Assembly (NCBI GenBank): GCA_031271905.1
Contig: JAISUT010000054.1
Location: forward strand, 80,192-144,191
DNA: 64,000 bases
Source of the DNA: Acidobacteriota bacterium
GTDB taxonomy: Bacteria; Acidobacteriota; UBA6911
Direction of reading: 5' to 3'
Numbering within the stretch: the first letter of the stretch is position 1; each line of letters starts with the position of its first letter. The position numbers were made by a program, and so were the translations under genes. This document shows, in pieces, positions 18,378 to 25,221 of this stretch. Under the pieces are notes generated by a model that was given only the letters and a program-made list of their open reading frames with translations, did no database searches and had not been told where the DNA came from.

Positions 18378-18631
18378 ATGAGCAAGATCTACCTTGACGT
18401 GCAAGTTCCGGGGATCGCGAAGACCTATGAATTCGCCGCCGACAGCGTGCTGTCCGTCGGCAAGGTGAAAAGCCAGATCGTCTCGCAGACTCCGCCGTGG
18501 AGGGGCGCACGGTCTTCGACGACCCCGGACAGGTGCTGTTCTGCTCGCGGGCGCTGGAAGGGCTGCTGCAAGACTCGGAGATACTGGGCGAGGTCGGCGT
18601 CAGGAGCGGGGACACCATCATATTGCTTTAG
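18378..18631 (+). pseudogene. EsaB/YukD-like ubiquitin-fold gene with a single-base frameshift
   Basis: The ATG at 18378 (GGAGGAGAC upstream) opens a frame reading MSKIYLDVQVPGIAKTYEF, a beta-grasp start like EsaB/YukD. After codon 37 (near 18486-18490) that frame runs into unrelated low-complexity sequence. The neighbouring frame continues sensibly as DSAVEGRTVFDDPGQVLF ... GVRSGDTIILL and stops at 18629-18631. Restoring one base gives an 84-residue protein, the normal EsaB/YukD length, ending in a typical GDTIILL. No slippery heptamer is visible at the junction. It is either a true inactivation or a sequencing or assembly error. Position directly after essC is standard for this family. Confidence 0.75.
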
Positions 18632-18687
18632 GTTTCCCGCAGGGAATCTTTCAACGGGAGGCTTCAAAGGGGAGGCGAGGAGGCGCG

Positions 18688-18996
18688 ATGCCGGATATCA
18701 GCAACGTGGATTCGGAAAAGATCCTGTCGGCGGTCAGCCAGCTTGAGGGGGTCGTGGACAGGATAAACGGGTGCGTGGGCAAGTTCGCCGACGCCATCGG
18801 GACGCTGGACAAGGGCTGGGCTTCGGAGGTGAAGGCGTCCTTCATGGACAACTACCAGGTCGACTGGGACGCCATGCAGGAGATGATCGCCCAGCTCCGC
18901 GAGATCAACGAGGGGTTGAAGGAGACCGCGAGCGACTTCGACAAGGCCGAGAACGAAATCCTCGCGGACATCAACTCTTTGGGCGCCGTGGGCTAA
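18688..18996 (+). CDS. WXG100-like protein 1 (variant WAS motif)
   Basis: 102 residues, all helical, with the helix-turn-helix layout of ESAT-6/WXG100 proteins. The central turn reads GWAS (Trp44) instead of W-x-G. The C-terminal helix has FDKAE where others have the Y-x-x-x-D/E secretion motif. It is the first of five tandem genes. These small proteins are usually secreted as dimers through the EssC/EccC ATPase. It lies 56 bases after the EsaB-like gene. Confidence 0.82.
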   Translation: MPDISNVDSEKILSAVSQLEGVVDRINGCVGKFADAIGTLDKGWASEVKASFMDNYQVDWDAMQEMIAQLREINEGLKETASDFDKAENEILADINSLGAVG

Positions 18997-19026
18997 AGGG
19001 CGCCGCGCGCCGGAAGGAGGATGACG

Positions 19027-19350
19027 ATGGCGACGGGAAACGAGAGCAAGATCGACACGAAGTTGTTCGCGTCCACGGCCGAGCGGGTCGGCACGGTGGC
19101 CAAAGACCTGGAAAACTGTTTCCAGGACTGGTCGAGGATCATGCAGAGCCTGCGCTCCAACTGGCAGGGGGACACCTCGGACGACATCAAGAACACGGTG
19201 GAGGCCGTCCAAGGGAGCGCGGCGACGCTCGTCAGGACGCTGAGCGGCTACCGCGCGACCTTGAACGAGCTGGCCGGCATCTACGACCAGACCGAGAAGA
19301 ACGTGCAGGAGACGGGGAAGTCCCTCAAGTTCGACAAGGCGTTCCGATAG
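19027..19350 (+). CDS. WXG100 family protein 2
   Basis: 107 residues from ATG 19027. An ATG two codons earlier (19021) directly abuts the AAGGAGG ribosome site, so 19027 has the better spacing. The W-x-G turn is NWQG (Trp46). The C-terminal part contains YDQTE, a match to the Y-x-x-x-D/E export motif of T7SS substrates. No signal peptide. Likely secreted substrate or dimer partner of a neighbouring WXG100 protein. Confidence 0.88.
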   Translation: MATGNESKIDTKLFASTAERVGTVAKDLENCFQDWSRIMQSLRSNWQGDTSDDIKNTVEAVQGSAATLVRTLSGYRATLNELAGIYDQTEKNVQETGKSLKFDKAFR

Positions 19351-19362
19351 GAGGATGGGCCG

Positions 19363-19656
19363 ATGGCGATCAAATTCGACTACAACCAGACCGTCGCCCA
19401 GGCGAAGCTGCTGGACGAGCTGGCGAACGACATGCAGAACCAGTGTTGCAAGAAGATGGCGGAAATCGCCGAGAACATCGAGGCGGCTTGGGGCGGCCAA
19501 GCGGCCAAGACCTATCACAAATATGTCGTGGGCGTGCGGGACGACCTTTTGAAAAAGGCGAAGTTCATGCGGGACACGGCGGAATTCCTGCGTAACGCGG
19601 CAAAGAAGATGCAAAGCGCCGACGCCGCGGCCAAGCAGGCGGCGCAGGGCATTTAG
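19363..19656 (+). CDS. WXG100 family protein 3
   Basis: 97 residues, helical hairpin with AWGG at the turn (Trp43). A Cys pair (Cys28-Cys29) precedes the turn. The C-terminal helix is Lys/Ala-rich and has no clear Y-x-x-x-D/E motif, so it could be exported as a heterodimer with a partner that carries one. It begins 12 bases after the previous stop with GGAGGATGGGCCG before the ATG. Confidence 0.87.
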   Translation: MAIKFDYNQTVAQAKLLDELANDMQNQCCKKMAEIAENIEAAWGGQAAKTYHKYVVGVRDDLLKKAKFMRDTAEFLRNAAKKMQSADAAAKQAAQGI

Positions 19657-19700
19657 CGGGGCATTTTCAGCAGGGCGTCTAAAGGAAGGAGCGGGAGCGG

Positions 19701-20006
19701 ATGGCACAAAGCACGGTCAATTTGCAGAAGATGAAAAGCGTGTCTTCTGAACTGGACAAGATCTACACGACCTTGACCAACAACCAGAAGAAGCTGAACG
19801 AGCTGGTCACGAGCCTGATGAAAGTCTGGAAGGGCGAGGGGGCGACCGCCTACAACGCCGCCTACCAGTCGAGCACGCAGGAGTTCACCCAACTGGCCGA
19901 GGCGGTTCGGAGCTGCTCCGCCTCGCTCGCCACGATCGCCACCACCTACGGCAAGGCGGACAGCGCGGCCGCCGAGGCGATCAAATCCAAGATGGCCAAA
20001 GGCTAA
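19701..20006 (+). CDS. WXG100 family protein 4
   Basis: 101 residues. VWKG at the turn (Trp43) between two amphipathic helices, and YGKAD near the C-terminus matches Y-x-x-x-D. GGAAGGAGCGGGAGCGG precedes the ATG. Same strand and tight spacing with its neighbours. Likely T7SS substrate. Confidence 0.9.
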   Translation: MAQSTVNLQKMKSVSSELDKIYTTLTNNQKKLNELVTSLMKVWKGEGATAYNAAYQSSTQEFTQLAEAVRSCSASLATIATTYGKADSAAAEAIKSKMAKG

Positions 20007-20027
20007 ACGAGAGGGAGGGAACGAGAG

Positions 20028-20351
20028 ATGGCGAACGAAATCACCGCGAATCCGGCCGAACTGAGGAGATACGCCGACGAGATCGGCAAGTGCTACAACG
20101 TCTGCCGCACGAGCCTGTACAACTCCAAGAGCCAGGTCGATTCGTTGAAGGGGGTCTGGACGGGCGCGGCCGCCGAAGCCTTCGCCGCCAGCTTCCAGAA
20201 GCTCTTGGACAAGTGCGCCGAGAGCCTGGAGACGATGGGGCACATGGGGGACGCGCTGTACGAGTCCGCCGACGCCTACGAGCGCAACGAGAAGGCCGTT
20301 CAGAACGAGGCGTCCAAGATGCCCAAGCTGCCCAACAACACGATGCGATAG
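20028..20351 (+). CDS. WXG100 family protein 5
   Basis: 107 residues. VWTG at the turn (Trp44) and YERNE in the C-terminal helix (Y-x-x-x-E). The order NPAELRRYADEI at the start and the full-length hairpin are typical of ESAT-6-like proteins. GAGGGAGGGAACGAGAG precedes the ATG. Likely T7SS substrate. Confidence 0.9.
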   Translation: MANEITANPAELRRYADEIGKCYNVCRTSLYNSKSQVDSLKGVWTGAAAEAFAASFQKLLDKCAESLETMGHMGDALYESADAYERNEKAVQNEASKMPKLPNNTMR

Positions 20352-20378
20352 CGGTTTCCGGGAAAGGGGGGTGTCCGC

Positions 20379-20990
20379 ATGGCGGGATACAAGGTGTCTT
20401 ACAAGGTTCTGCGCCAGCAGGGCGAGGCGCTAAAGGCCGTCGCCAAGCTGGTGGACGGCTATGCCGAGCGGGTCGGCCAGGTCGGCGGGAAGCTGGGCGA
20501 CGGCGAAATGCTGGCCCAGGTGCGCACCAACCTGCAAAAGTTGCGCGAGCAGCTCGGGGAGTCGCGCGCGGTGCTCAACACCGCCGGGGAGTGCCTTTCC
20601 AAGAGCGTGGAGAGCTATTCCGGCGTCGAGACCCGCCAGGTCAAGAAGGTGGACGGCATGAAGGCGCACCAGCGCGACTTCTACAAGAATCCGGTCGTGG
20701 TCGCTTCCGCGGGAGGCGCGGCCGCCGGGGCCGCGACCGCGGCGGGCATGTCTGCGCCAGCCGCAGCCGCGCCGGCTTCGTCAGGCGCCGCGGCGGGGCT
20801 GGGCGCGCTCGGCGGTGCCGCGTCCGGAGCCGCCGCGCTCGGCGGGCTCAATGTGAAGAAGGTGTTCGACAAGAAGAAGGAAGCGGCGGCAGCCGCAGCC
20901 GCTTCTGCCGATGCCTACGACCCCGAAGCGGAATTGGAAAAAGCCATCCAGCGGCTGAACGCGCTGTCCGCAGACGGCGCGGAATCTTGA
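20379..20990 (+). CDS. helical-domain plus glycine/alanine-rich membrane-like protein of the secretion locus
   Basis: 203 residues, not recognised. Residues 1-100 are helical like a WXG100 or LXG domain but lack W-x-G. They contain YSGVE at 80-84, a Y-x-x-x-E match. Residues about 105-158 are a Gly/Ala-rich hydrophobic stretch with glycine-zipper spacing that could insert in a membrane. The last 45 residues are charged and helical. No signal peptide. It is the last gene of the tandem array, 27 bases after WXG100 protein 5, with GGAAAGGGGG before the ATG. It could be a larger substrate or effector, or a membrane component of the apparatus. No toxin motif is visible. Confidence 0.65.
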   Translation: MAGYKVSYKVLRQQGEALKAVAKLVDGYAERVGQVGGKLGDGEMLAQVRTNLQKLREQLGESRAVLNTAGECLSKSVESYSGVETRQVKKVDGMKAHQRDFYKNPVVVASAGGAAAGAATAAGMSAPAAAAPASSGAAAGLGALGGAASGAAALGGLNVKKVFDKKKEAAAAAAASADAYDPEAELEKAIQRLNALSADGAES

Positions 20991-21129
20991 TGTGGCTGCT
21001 TCTGCGCGAAAAAGCCGGCCATGCGGAACCCCTTGTCGGAAGCCGGGAGGGGACGGGGCGCGCCGGAAAATGTAGATCGCTCGCCCTGTCCACAACGTTG
21101 TATGATGCTTGCCGAAAGGAAGTGATGCA

Positions 21130-21669
21130 ATGAAAAAGAATGCGCTCGTTTTAATCGTTTCTTTAATTTTTGGAATTGCCGCTTCAACCGCTTGTTCGCC
21201 TGACAAGTCAGGCGGCAATGGTTCTGACAACGGCGCATCAACTGAGATCTCGCTTGTCGGCGAATGGAAAGATGCGAATCTGACGGCTCAAGACGAATTA
21301 AACGACAAGGCTTTCAAGGATTTGACCGGCAAACCTTATTCCGATGAATTATTTGATGAATTGACAGATGAGCAACGCGAAAAATTCTTTGCGGCGGTTG
21401 GAACCGCTCCTGACGGTTGGCGAATAACTTTTAATGAGGACAATACTTTCGAGGGTGGTTATCTTTCCGATGGTTTCGACGGGAAATATTCTTATGATCT
21501 GCCGACAAAAACATATACATTGGTTTTAAACAGTCCATTCGGTAGTTGGGATTCCGAAACTGGATACGCAGACGATGCAGTTAAAACTGCGACAATAAAG
21601 AGCGTTGGCGAGACCAAAATCAAGTTGCATTTCGGCTCCGATGACGTTGAGCTTGTTAAAGCGAAATAA
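21130..21669 (+). CDS. small lipoprotein of unknown function, AT-rich
   Basis: 179 residues. Signal peptide MKKNALVLIVSLIFGIAAS ends at a lipobox (S-T-A-C, Cys about 21), followed by a Gly/Asn/Ser linker. The mature protein is acidic (LTAQDELNDKAFKDLTG, LTDEQREKF) with a beta-rich C-terminal half resembling small lipocalin- or META-type folds, but I cannot assign a family. ATG 21130 has AAAGGAAG upstream. Base composition is clearly more AT-rich than all neighbouring genes, which suggests recent acquisition. It lies between the secretion locus and repeat R1 copy B. Confidence 0.75.
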   Translation: MKKNALVLIVSLIFGIAASTACSPDKSGGNGSDNGASTEISLVGEWKDANLTAQDELNDKAFKDLTGKPYSDELFDELTDEQREKFFAAVGTAPDGWRITFNEDNTFEGGYLSDGFDGKYSYDLPTKTYTLVLNSPFGSWDSETGYADDAVKTATIKSVGETKIKLHFGSDDVELVKAK

Positions 21670-21702
21670 AAAGGGCGAACGATTCCATCGATGCATCCCG
21701 TA

Positions 21703-21829
21703 TTTTTTCGTCATCGAATGACGCGAATGCGCGCGAATCCCCCCATGCTTTCCATTCGCGTCGATTCGCGTCGTTCGATGGCCTTCCCCTGCTTCGAGCG
21801 CCGAACCGCCCCGACATCTCCGTTGCGCC
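21703..21829 (+). repeat. palindromic dispersed repeat R1, copy B
   Basis: Same 127-128-base sequence as 10639-10766, same orientation, few substitutions and one indel. It lies just after the lipoprotein gene and before the convergent DHH phosphoesterase gene. The hairpin arms are conserved. Confidence 0.9.
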
Positions 21830-21854
21830 GACCATGGAAACCGGGACGGGGGCG

Positions 21855-23354
21855 TCACCGCCCTGCGGCGGGGGCGTAGGTTTTTTCGAAGATCGCGCGG
21901 TTGACCACGAAGATGTCACCGGGGTCGAAGTCGGATGCGGCGATGTAGTCCCCCGCCCGCCCGAGAAAATACCGCTCCCTGTCCCAGTCGCTGAAAACCT
22001 TCGCATCCCTCCCCAGCTCGATGGCGCGGATGAGTTTCTCGCGCCGTGGGACGCAGGCGCGGACATGCGGCAGCAGCGCCTTCCTTTCGCCGTCGCGCCG
22101 GTCGATCACCGACGGGGGGTACTCGGCGACGGAGGCGTAAGCCGAGGCGAGCGCCTCGTAGTCGCGCTCGAACCGCCCCCGCCCGATGGGGTACACCTCG
22201 CCCGCCACGCCGATCATCAGGTAGACGTCCTTGGACGCCACGGTGTCGATGTCCCCCTCCAACGTCCTGACGCATATCGGGGCGCCTTCCGGGAAAACGT
22301 CCGCCGTTTTGGCGAACCCTTGGACGTTGCGGAGTTTCCTGTAGACGGGGGCGCGGTTGAAATCCACGTCGCAGGCGCCGCAGTATATATGGTCGAAATG
22401 GCCGTTGTAGCGGCGTATCCGCTCCAGCAGGTAGTCGTCCGGCGCGACGCCGGGAGCGACCTTGCCTATGTCGGAACATGCCATGAACGCCCCCGCCTTC
22501 TCCATGCCGCCGCCGCCCGAGCCCGCCTCGCCGGCAAGGAAGGCCGCCAGCTCGCTGGCCATGACCTCGCGCACGGAACTGCGCACGGACAGCTTCAGCC
22601 CCGCGTTGACATGGCAGTAGACGACGCATGCGGCGAAGCCGTCCACCTGCTGGGCGATGTCGCTGGCAAAGCCCAAGATGTTGGGATCGCAGGGTTTGGC
22701 CTTCAGGACGCCGACATCCCCCACCGTGAACGCCGAAGCGAGGGCGTCCGAGACGATGCCCAGCTCCCCGGCGGTCAGCGTCGAGTTCCTCATCTCCTTG
22801 ACCGTCGCCCAGTCCACCGGGGAGAGTTCCGCCAAGTCCCTGTCCAGCGGGTGGCGCAACTCGGAGAGTTGGTTCGTGTCTGTGAAAAGGCCGTAGTAGA
22901 GGGCGGTGTTCACCGGCATGGCGCTTGCGAAGTCGAAGCCCGCGTCGCGCAGGAGATCCCACACCAAGGTCGAGCAACTCCCCAACGCCGGACGGATGAG
23001 GACGTTCGCCCCCTCCGGGATGCCCGGGCGATGGTGGTCGATGACCGCGAAGTCGTCCGCCTCGAAGCGCGCGAGGTTCCCTCCCCCGTATTGGCAGTCC
23101 ACGGTGACGAGCATGCGCGGACGCGGCAATTCCCGGACATGCTCCAAGGGCACTTCGAGTTTTCGCACCATGCGCGTCAGGTTGGGTTTGGTGATCGGGC
23201 GAGGCCCCCCGTACACGAAACGGGCTTTGCAGCCCCTGGACTCGATGAAACGCGAAAGCGCGAAGCCGCTGGCGATGGCGTCCGCATCCGGGACGTCGTG
23301 GCACTGCACGACGACATCCCCATGCCGCAACACTTCCTGCAACAACGCATTCAC
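21855..23354 (-). CDS. DHH family phosphoesterase
   Basis: 499 residues from a GTG at 23354 that has AAAGGAGGCGCG upstream; the open frame extends to 23432 without support. Motif I is HDVPDADAIASG (two metal-binding Asp). DCQYGGG and the DHHRPG signature follow. The stretch YYGLFTDTNQL matches motif IV. DHH enzymes hydrolyse phosphodiesters or phosphomonoesters with Mn2+ (NrnA nano-RNase, GdpP-type c-di-AMP phosphodiesterase). At about 500 residues it is longer than NrnA (~320) and has an additional C-terminal region. It has no membrane or GGDEF part, so the substrate is uncertain. The TIR gene ends 34 bases upstream on the same strand. Confidence 0.85.
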   Translation of the reverse strand: MNALLQEVLRHGDVVVQCHDVPDADAIASGFALSRFIESRGCKARFVYGGPRPITKPNLTRMVRKLEVPLEHVRELPRPRMLVTVDCQYGGGNLARFEADDFAVIDHHRPGIPEGANVLIRPALGSCSTLVWDLLRDAGFDFASAMPVNTALYYGLFTDTNQLSELRHPLDRDLAELSPVDWATVKEMRNSTLTAGELGIVSDALASAFTVGDVGVLKAKPCDPNILGFASDIAQQVDGFAACVVYCHVNAGLKLSVRSSVREVMASELAAFLAGEAGSGGGGMEKAGAFMACSDIGKVAPGVAPDDYLLERIRRYNGHFDHIYCGACDVDFNRAPVYRKLRNVQGFAKTADVFPEGAPICVRTLEGDIDTVASKDVYLMIGVAGEVYPIGRGRFERDYEALASAYASVAEYPPSVIDRRDGERKALLPHVRACVPRREKLIRAIELGRDAKVFSDWDRERYFLGRAGDYIAASDFDPGDIFVVNRAIFEKTYAPAAGR

Positions 23355-23388
23355 CGGCGCGCCTCCTTTCGAACCGCCCCATTGGGAG

Positions 23389-24879
23389 CTATTTGGAACT
23401 GGCTGCGGGGGTGGGGGAAGCCATCGCCGCACCCGGCGCCTCCACGTCCACGGGCATCAGCCCGACCAGCGTCGCGTCCGTCCACACCTTGTCGTTGGAG
23501 TATCCGCGCATCTCGTATCTGCCCGGCTGCTGCGGCGCGTCGAAACTCATGGTGCCGGCGCGGTCGAACACGGTTATATAGGTGATGTACGAAGGCCGCA
23601 CCCCTTTGGCGGCGTCGCCCGTCTCGCCATGGCGGAACAACCCGACCACAGCCGCGCCCACCATCGACCAAGGGACTCCGTCGAACTTGACGTAAAACCC
23701 CTCGCCGGGGGCGAACACCGTCTTGTCTGTGGAAAGGGCGAAGGCGTCGCGCATGTCCCCCTCCACATTGAAACCGGCGACACCCTTCAAGGTCTTGCGG
23801 GACAGGTCGCTGCCGTCGGCATACCACCTGACCTCGTAACCGCCTTTTTCAACCGGCGCGACAAAGCGCACCGTAGCGTTTTCCTTGCGGATGAACTCGT
23901 GGGCGGCGAATTCATGGGAGAGGAACCGCCCGTCTCCGGCGCCTGCCGGGACGATGCCGACCACGGTTCCCTTCGCCAGCATGTCCGGCGTCACGCCGGG
24001 GAGGGTGAAGAGGATAGGCTCGGTCGGGCGGAACACCTTTTTTGACAAGGATATCGAATCAACGGTGGCATTTCCGCCGGAGTCGCCGCCTTTCCCCTGA
24101 CCGTCGTTTCCATCGAGCCCCGCGCGTCCGTCGCGCGGCACCCCCCCTTCTGGCGCGGGTTCCGCCGTCACGGCGGGGACGGCGTGCGGCGAGCCGGCAT
24201 CCCCGTCAGAAGTCCGCACGGCGGTTTCATGGGCGGCGTCCCGCGCCGGGACGCGAGAGCCTTCCGGGGGGAATAAGGCGCGGCGGGGGAGCCCCACGCC
24301 CGCGACCAACCCCAGGAGCAATCCCAGAGCCGTCCCCAGGAAAGCGAGGCGGTGCGGGGACCTGCGCTTGCCTGCATGCGCGGCGGCGACCGTATTGCCC
24401 GCAACGGCGGGGACTTGCGTTTCGGCGCGCCGCGGCACGTCGTTGAACTCCAGCGCGGCGCAGACCTGTTGCGCGATCACTCCGGGAGTTCCGACGTCCG
24501 TGATCCCCTGCGTCGCGTTCAGCCCCATCGCCAGGCCGGGGGGCAGGATGTTCATGCCGTCGAGGTACACCGGCACGATCTTCTTGTTCCTGTTCAGCGC
24601 GTACTCGACCTCCGAGCGGACGTAGGGCGACCCGACGGCGCTGTCGGAGACGAAAAACAGGAACACCTTGCAGTTCATGATCGCCAGCGCGATCTCGTCC
24701 GTCCAGGTGGAGCTTATGTTGATCCCCTTGTCGTACCAGATCGCGTATCCCCGCTCAGACACCAGCTCCAAGACCGGGAAGACGGCGTCCGCGTCTTCGT
24801 GCGCGTAACTGATAAAGACGAAAGACTCCTCGTTGGGATTGCACGAGGCGACCCCGTTCCCCTGCATTGCTTCGGACAT
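23389..24879 (-). CDS. TIR-domain single-pass membrane protein with tandem extracytoplasmic beta domains
   Basis: 496 residues from ATG 24879. The TIR domain spans about residues 15-140: FVFISYAHEDADAVFPVLE, YAIWYDKGINISSTW, then SDSAVGSPYVRSEVEYAL, where the Glu is at the position of the TIR NADase catalytic residue. A linker and one transmembrane helix (about 175-195, FLGTALGLLLGLVAGVG) lead to a Gly/Asp-rich spacer. Two related beta-sandwich-like units of about 100 residues each follow (VFRPTEPILFTLPGV and VFAPGEGFYVKFDGV mark their starts). Topology: cytoplasmic TIR, periplasmic sensor-like repeats. Known bacterial TIR proteins degrade NAD+ or make cyclic ADP-ribose variants in defence. 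A role here is inference. Confidence 0.82.
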   Translation of the reverse strand: MSEAMQGNGVASCNPNEESFVFISYAHEDADAVFPVLELVSERGYAIWYDKGINISSTWTDEIALAIMNCKVFLFFVSDSAVGSPYVRSEVEYALNRNKKIVPVYLDGMNILPPGLAMGLNATQGITDVGTPGVIAQQVCAALEFNDVPRRAETQVPAVAGNTVAAAHAGKRRSPHRLAFLGTALGLLLGLVAGVGLPRRALFPPEGSRVPARDAAHETAVRTSDGDAGSPHAVPAVTAEPAPEGGVPRDGRAGLDGNDGQGKGGDSGGNATVDSISLSKKVFRPTEPILFTLPGVTPDMLAKGTVVGIVPAGAGDGRFLSHEFAAHEFIRKENATVRFVAPVEKGGYEVRWYADGSDLSRKTLKGVAGFNVEGDMRDAFALSTDKTVFAPGEGFYVKFDGVPWSMVGAAVVGLFRHGETGDAAKGVRPSYITYITVFDRAGTMSFDAPQQPGRYEMRGYSNDKVWTDATLVGLMPVDVEAPGAAMASPTPAASSK

Positions 24880-25221
24880 TCCCGTCAACACCCCGCCAAT
24901 GTTTCTACGCCCCGCCGCCCGCGCCACCGTCGCGTCAAACAGCCCAGCCCCGTCATGCAGCCCACATGGCGACCGCCTGCCGCACACGGACATTAAATCG
25001 TCAAAGATAGTTGCCAAGATGAGATTTAACTGGAAAATCGCTTGCGGCGCGCCTCGTCGCATGGCTCACCGTCGCAAAGCCCCATTTCGACCGCCCTTGG
25101 ACGATAAACATGGCGTCCGCCTACCGCAGGTTTTGGAATAGACATACCGCCAACAAAATTTATCATCTACATGCCGCATTTTATGGTATTTGAATACCAT
25201 ATTTTATGATATGGTATCGGC
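24880..25221. other. divergent intergenic region with palindrome
   Basis: About 340 bases between the TIR gene and the DUF4143 ATPase gene. The frame upstream of the TIR start is open but without family support. The right end (25141-25221) is AT-rich and carries the palindrome described separately. Nothing else recognisable. Confidence 0.5.
25183..25217 (+). promoter_or_regulatory. palindromic operator/promoter region before the DUF4143 ATPase gene
   Basis: ATGGTATT-TG-AATACCAT (25183-25200) has two perfect 8-base arms, and a further half-site ATATGGTAT lies at 25209-25217. TATGAT at 25205-25210 would serve as -10 box. ATGCCG (25171-25176) and CGGCAT (25218-25223) form an outer inverted pair. 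The ATG at 25222 has no Shine-Dalgarno sequence. Confidence 0.45.

Noticed and set aside
18480..18500. Programmed -1 frameshift in the EsaB-like gene
   Set aside because: No slippery heptamer, internal Shine-Dalgarno or downstream stem is evident at the junction, so a simple deletion or sequence error is more likely.
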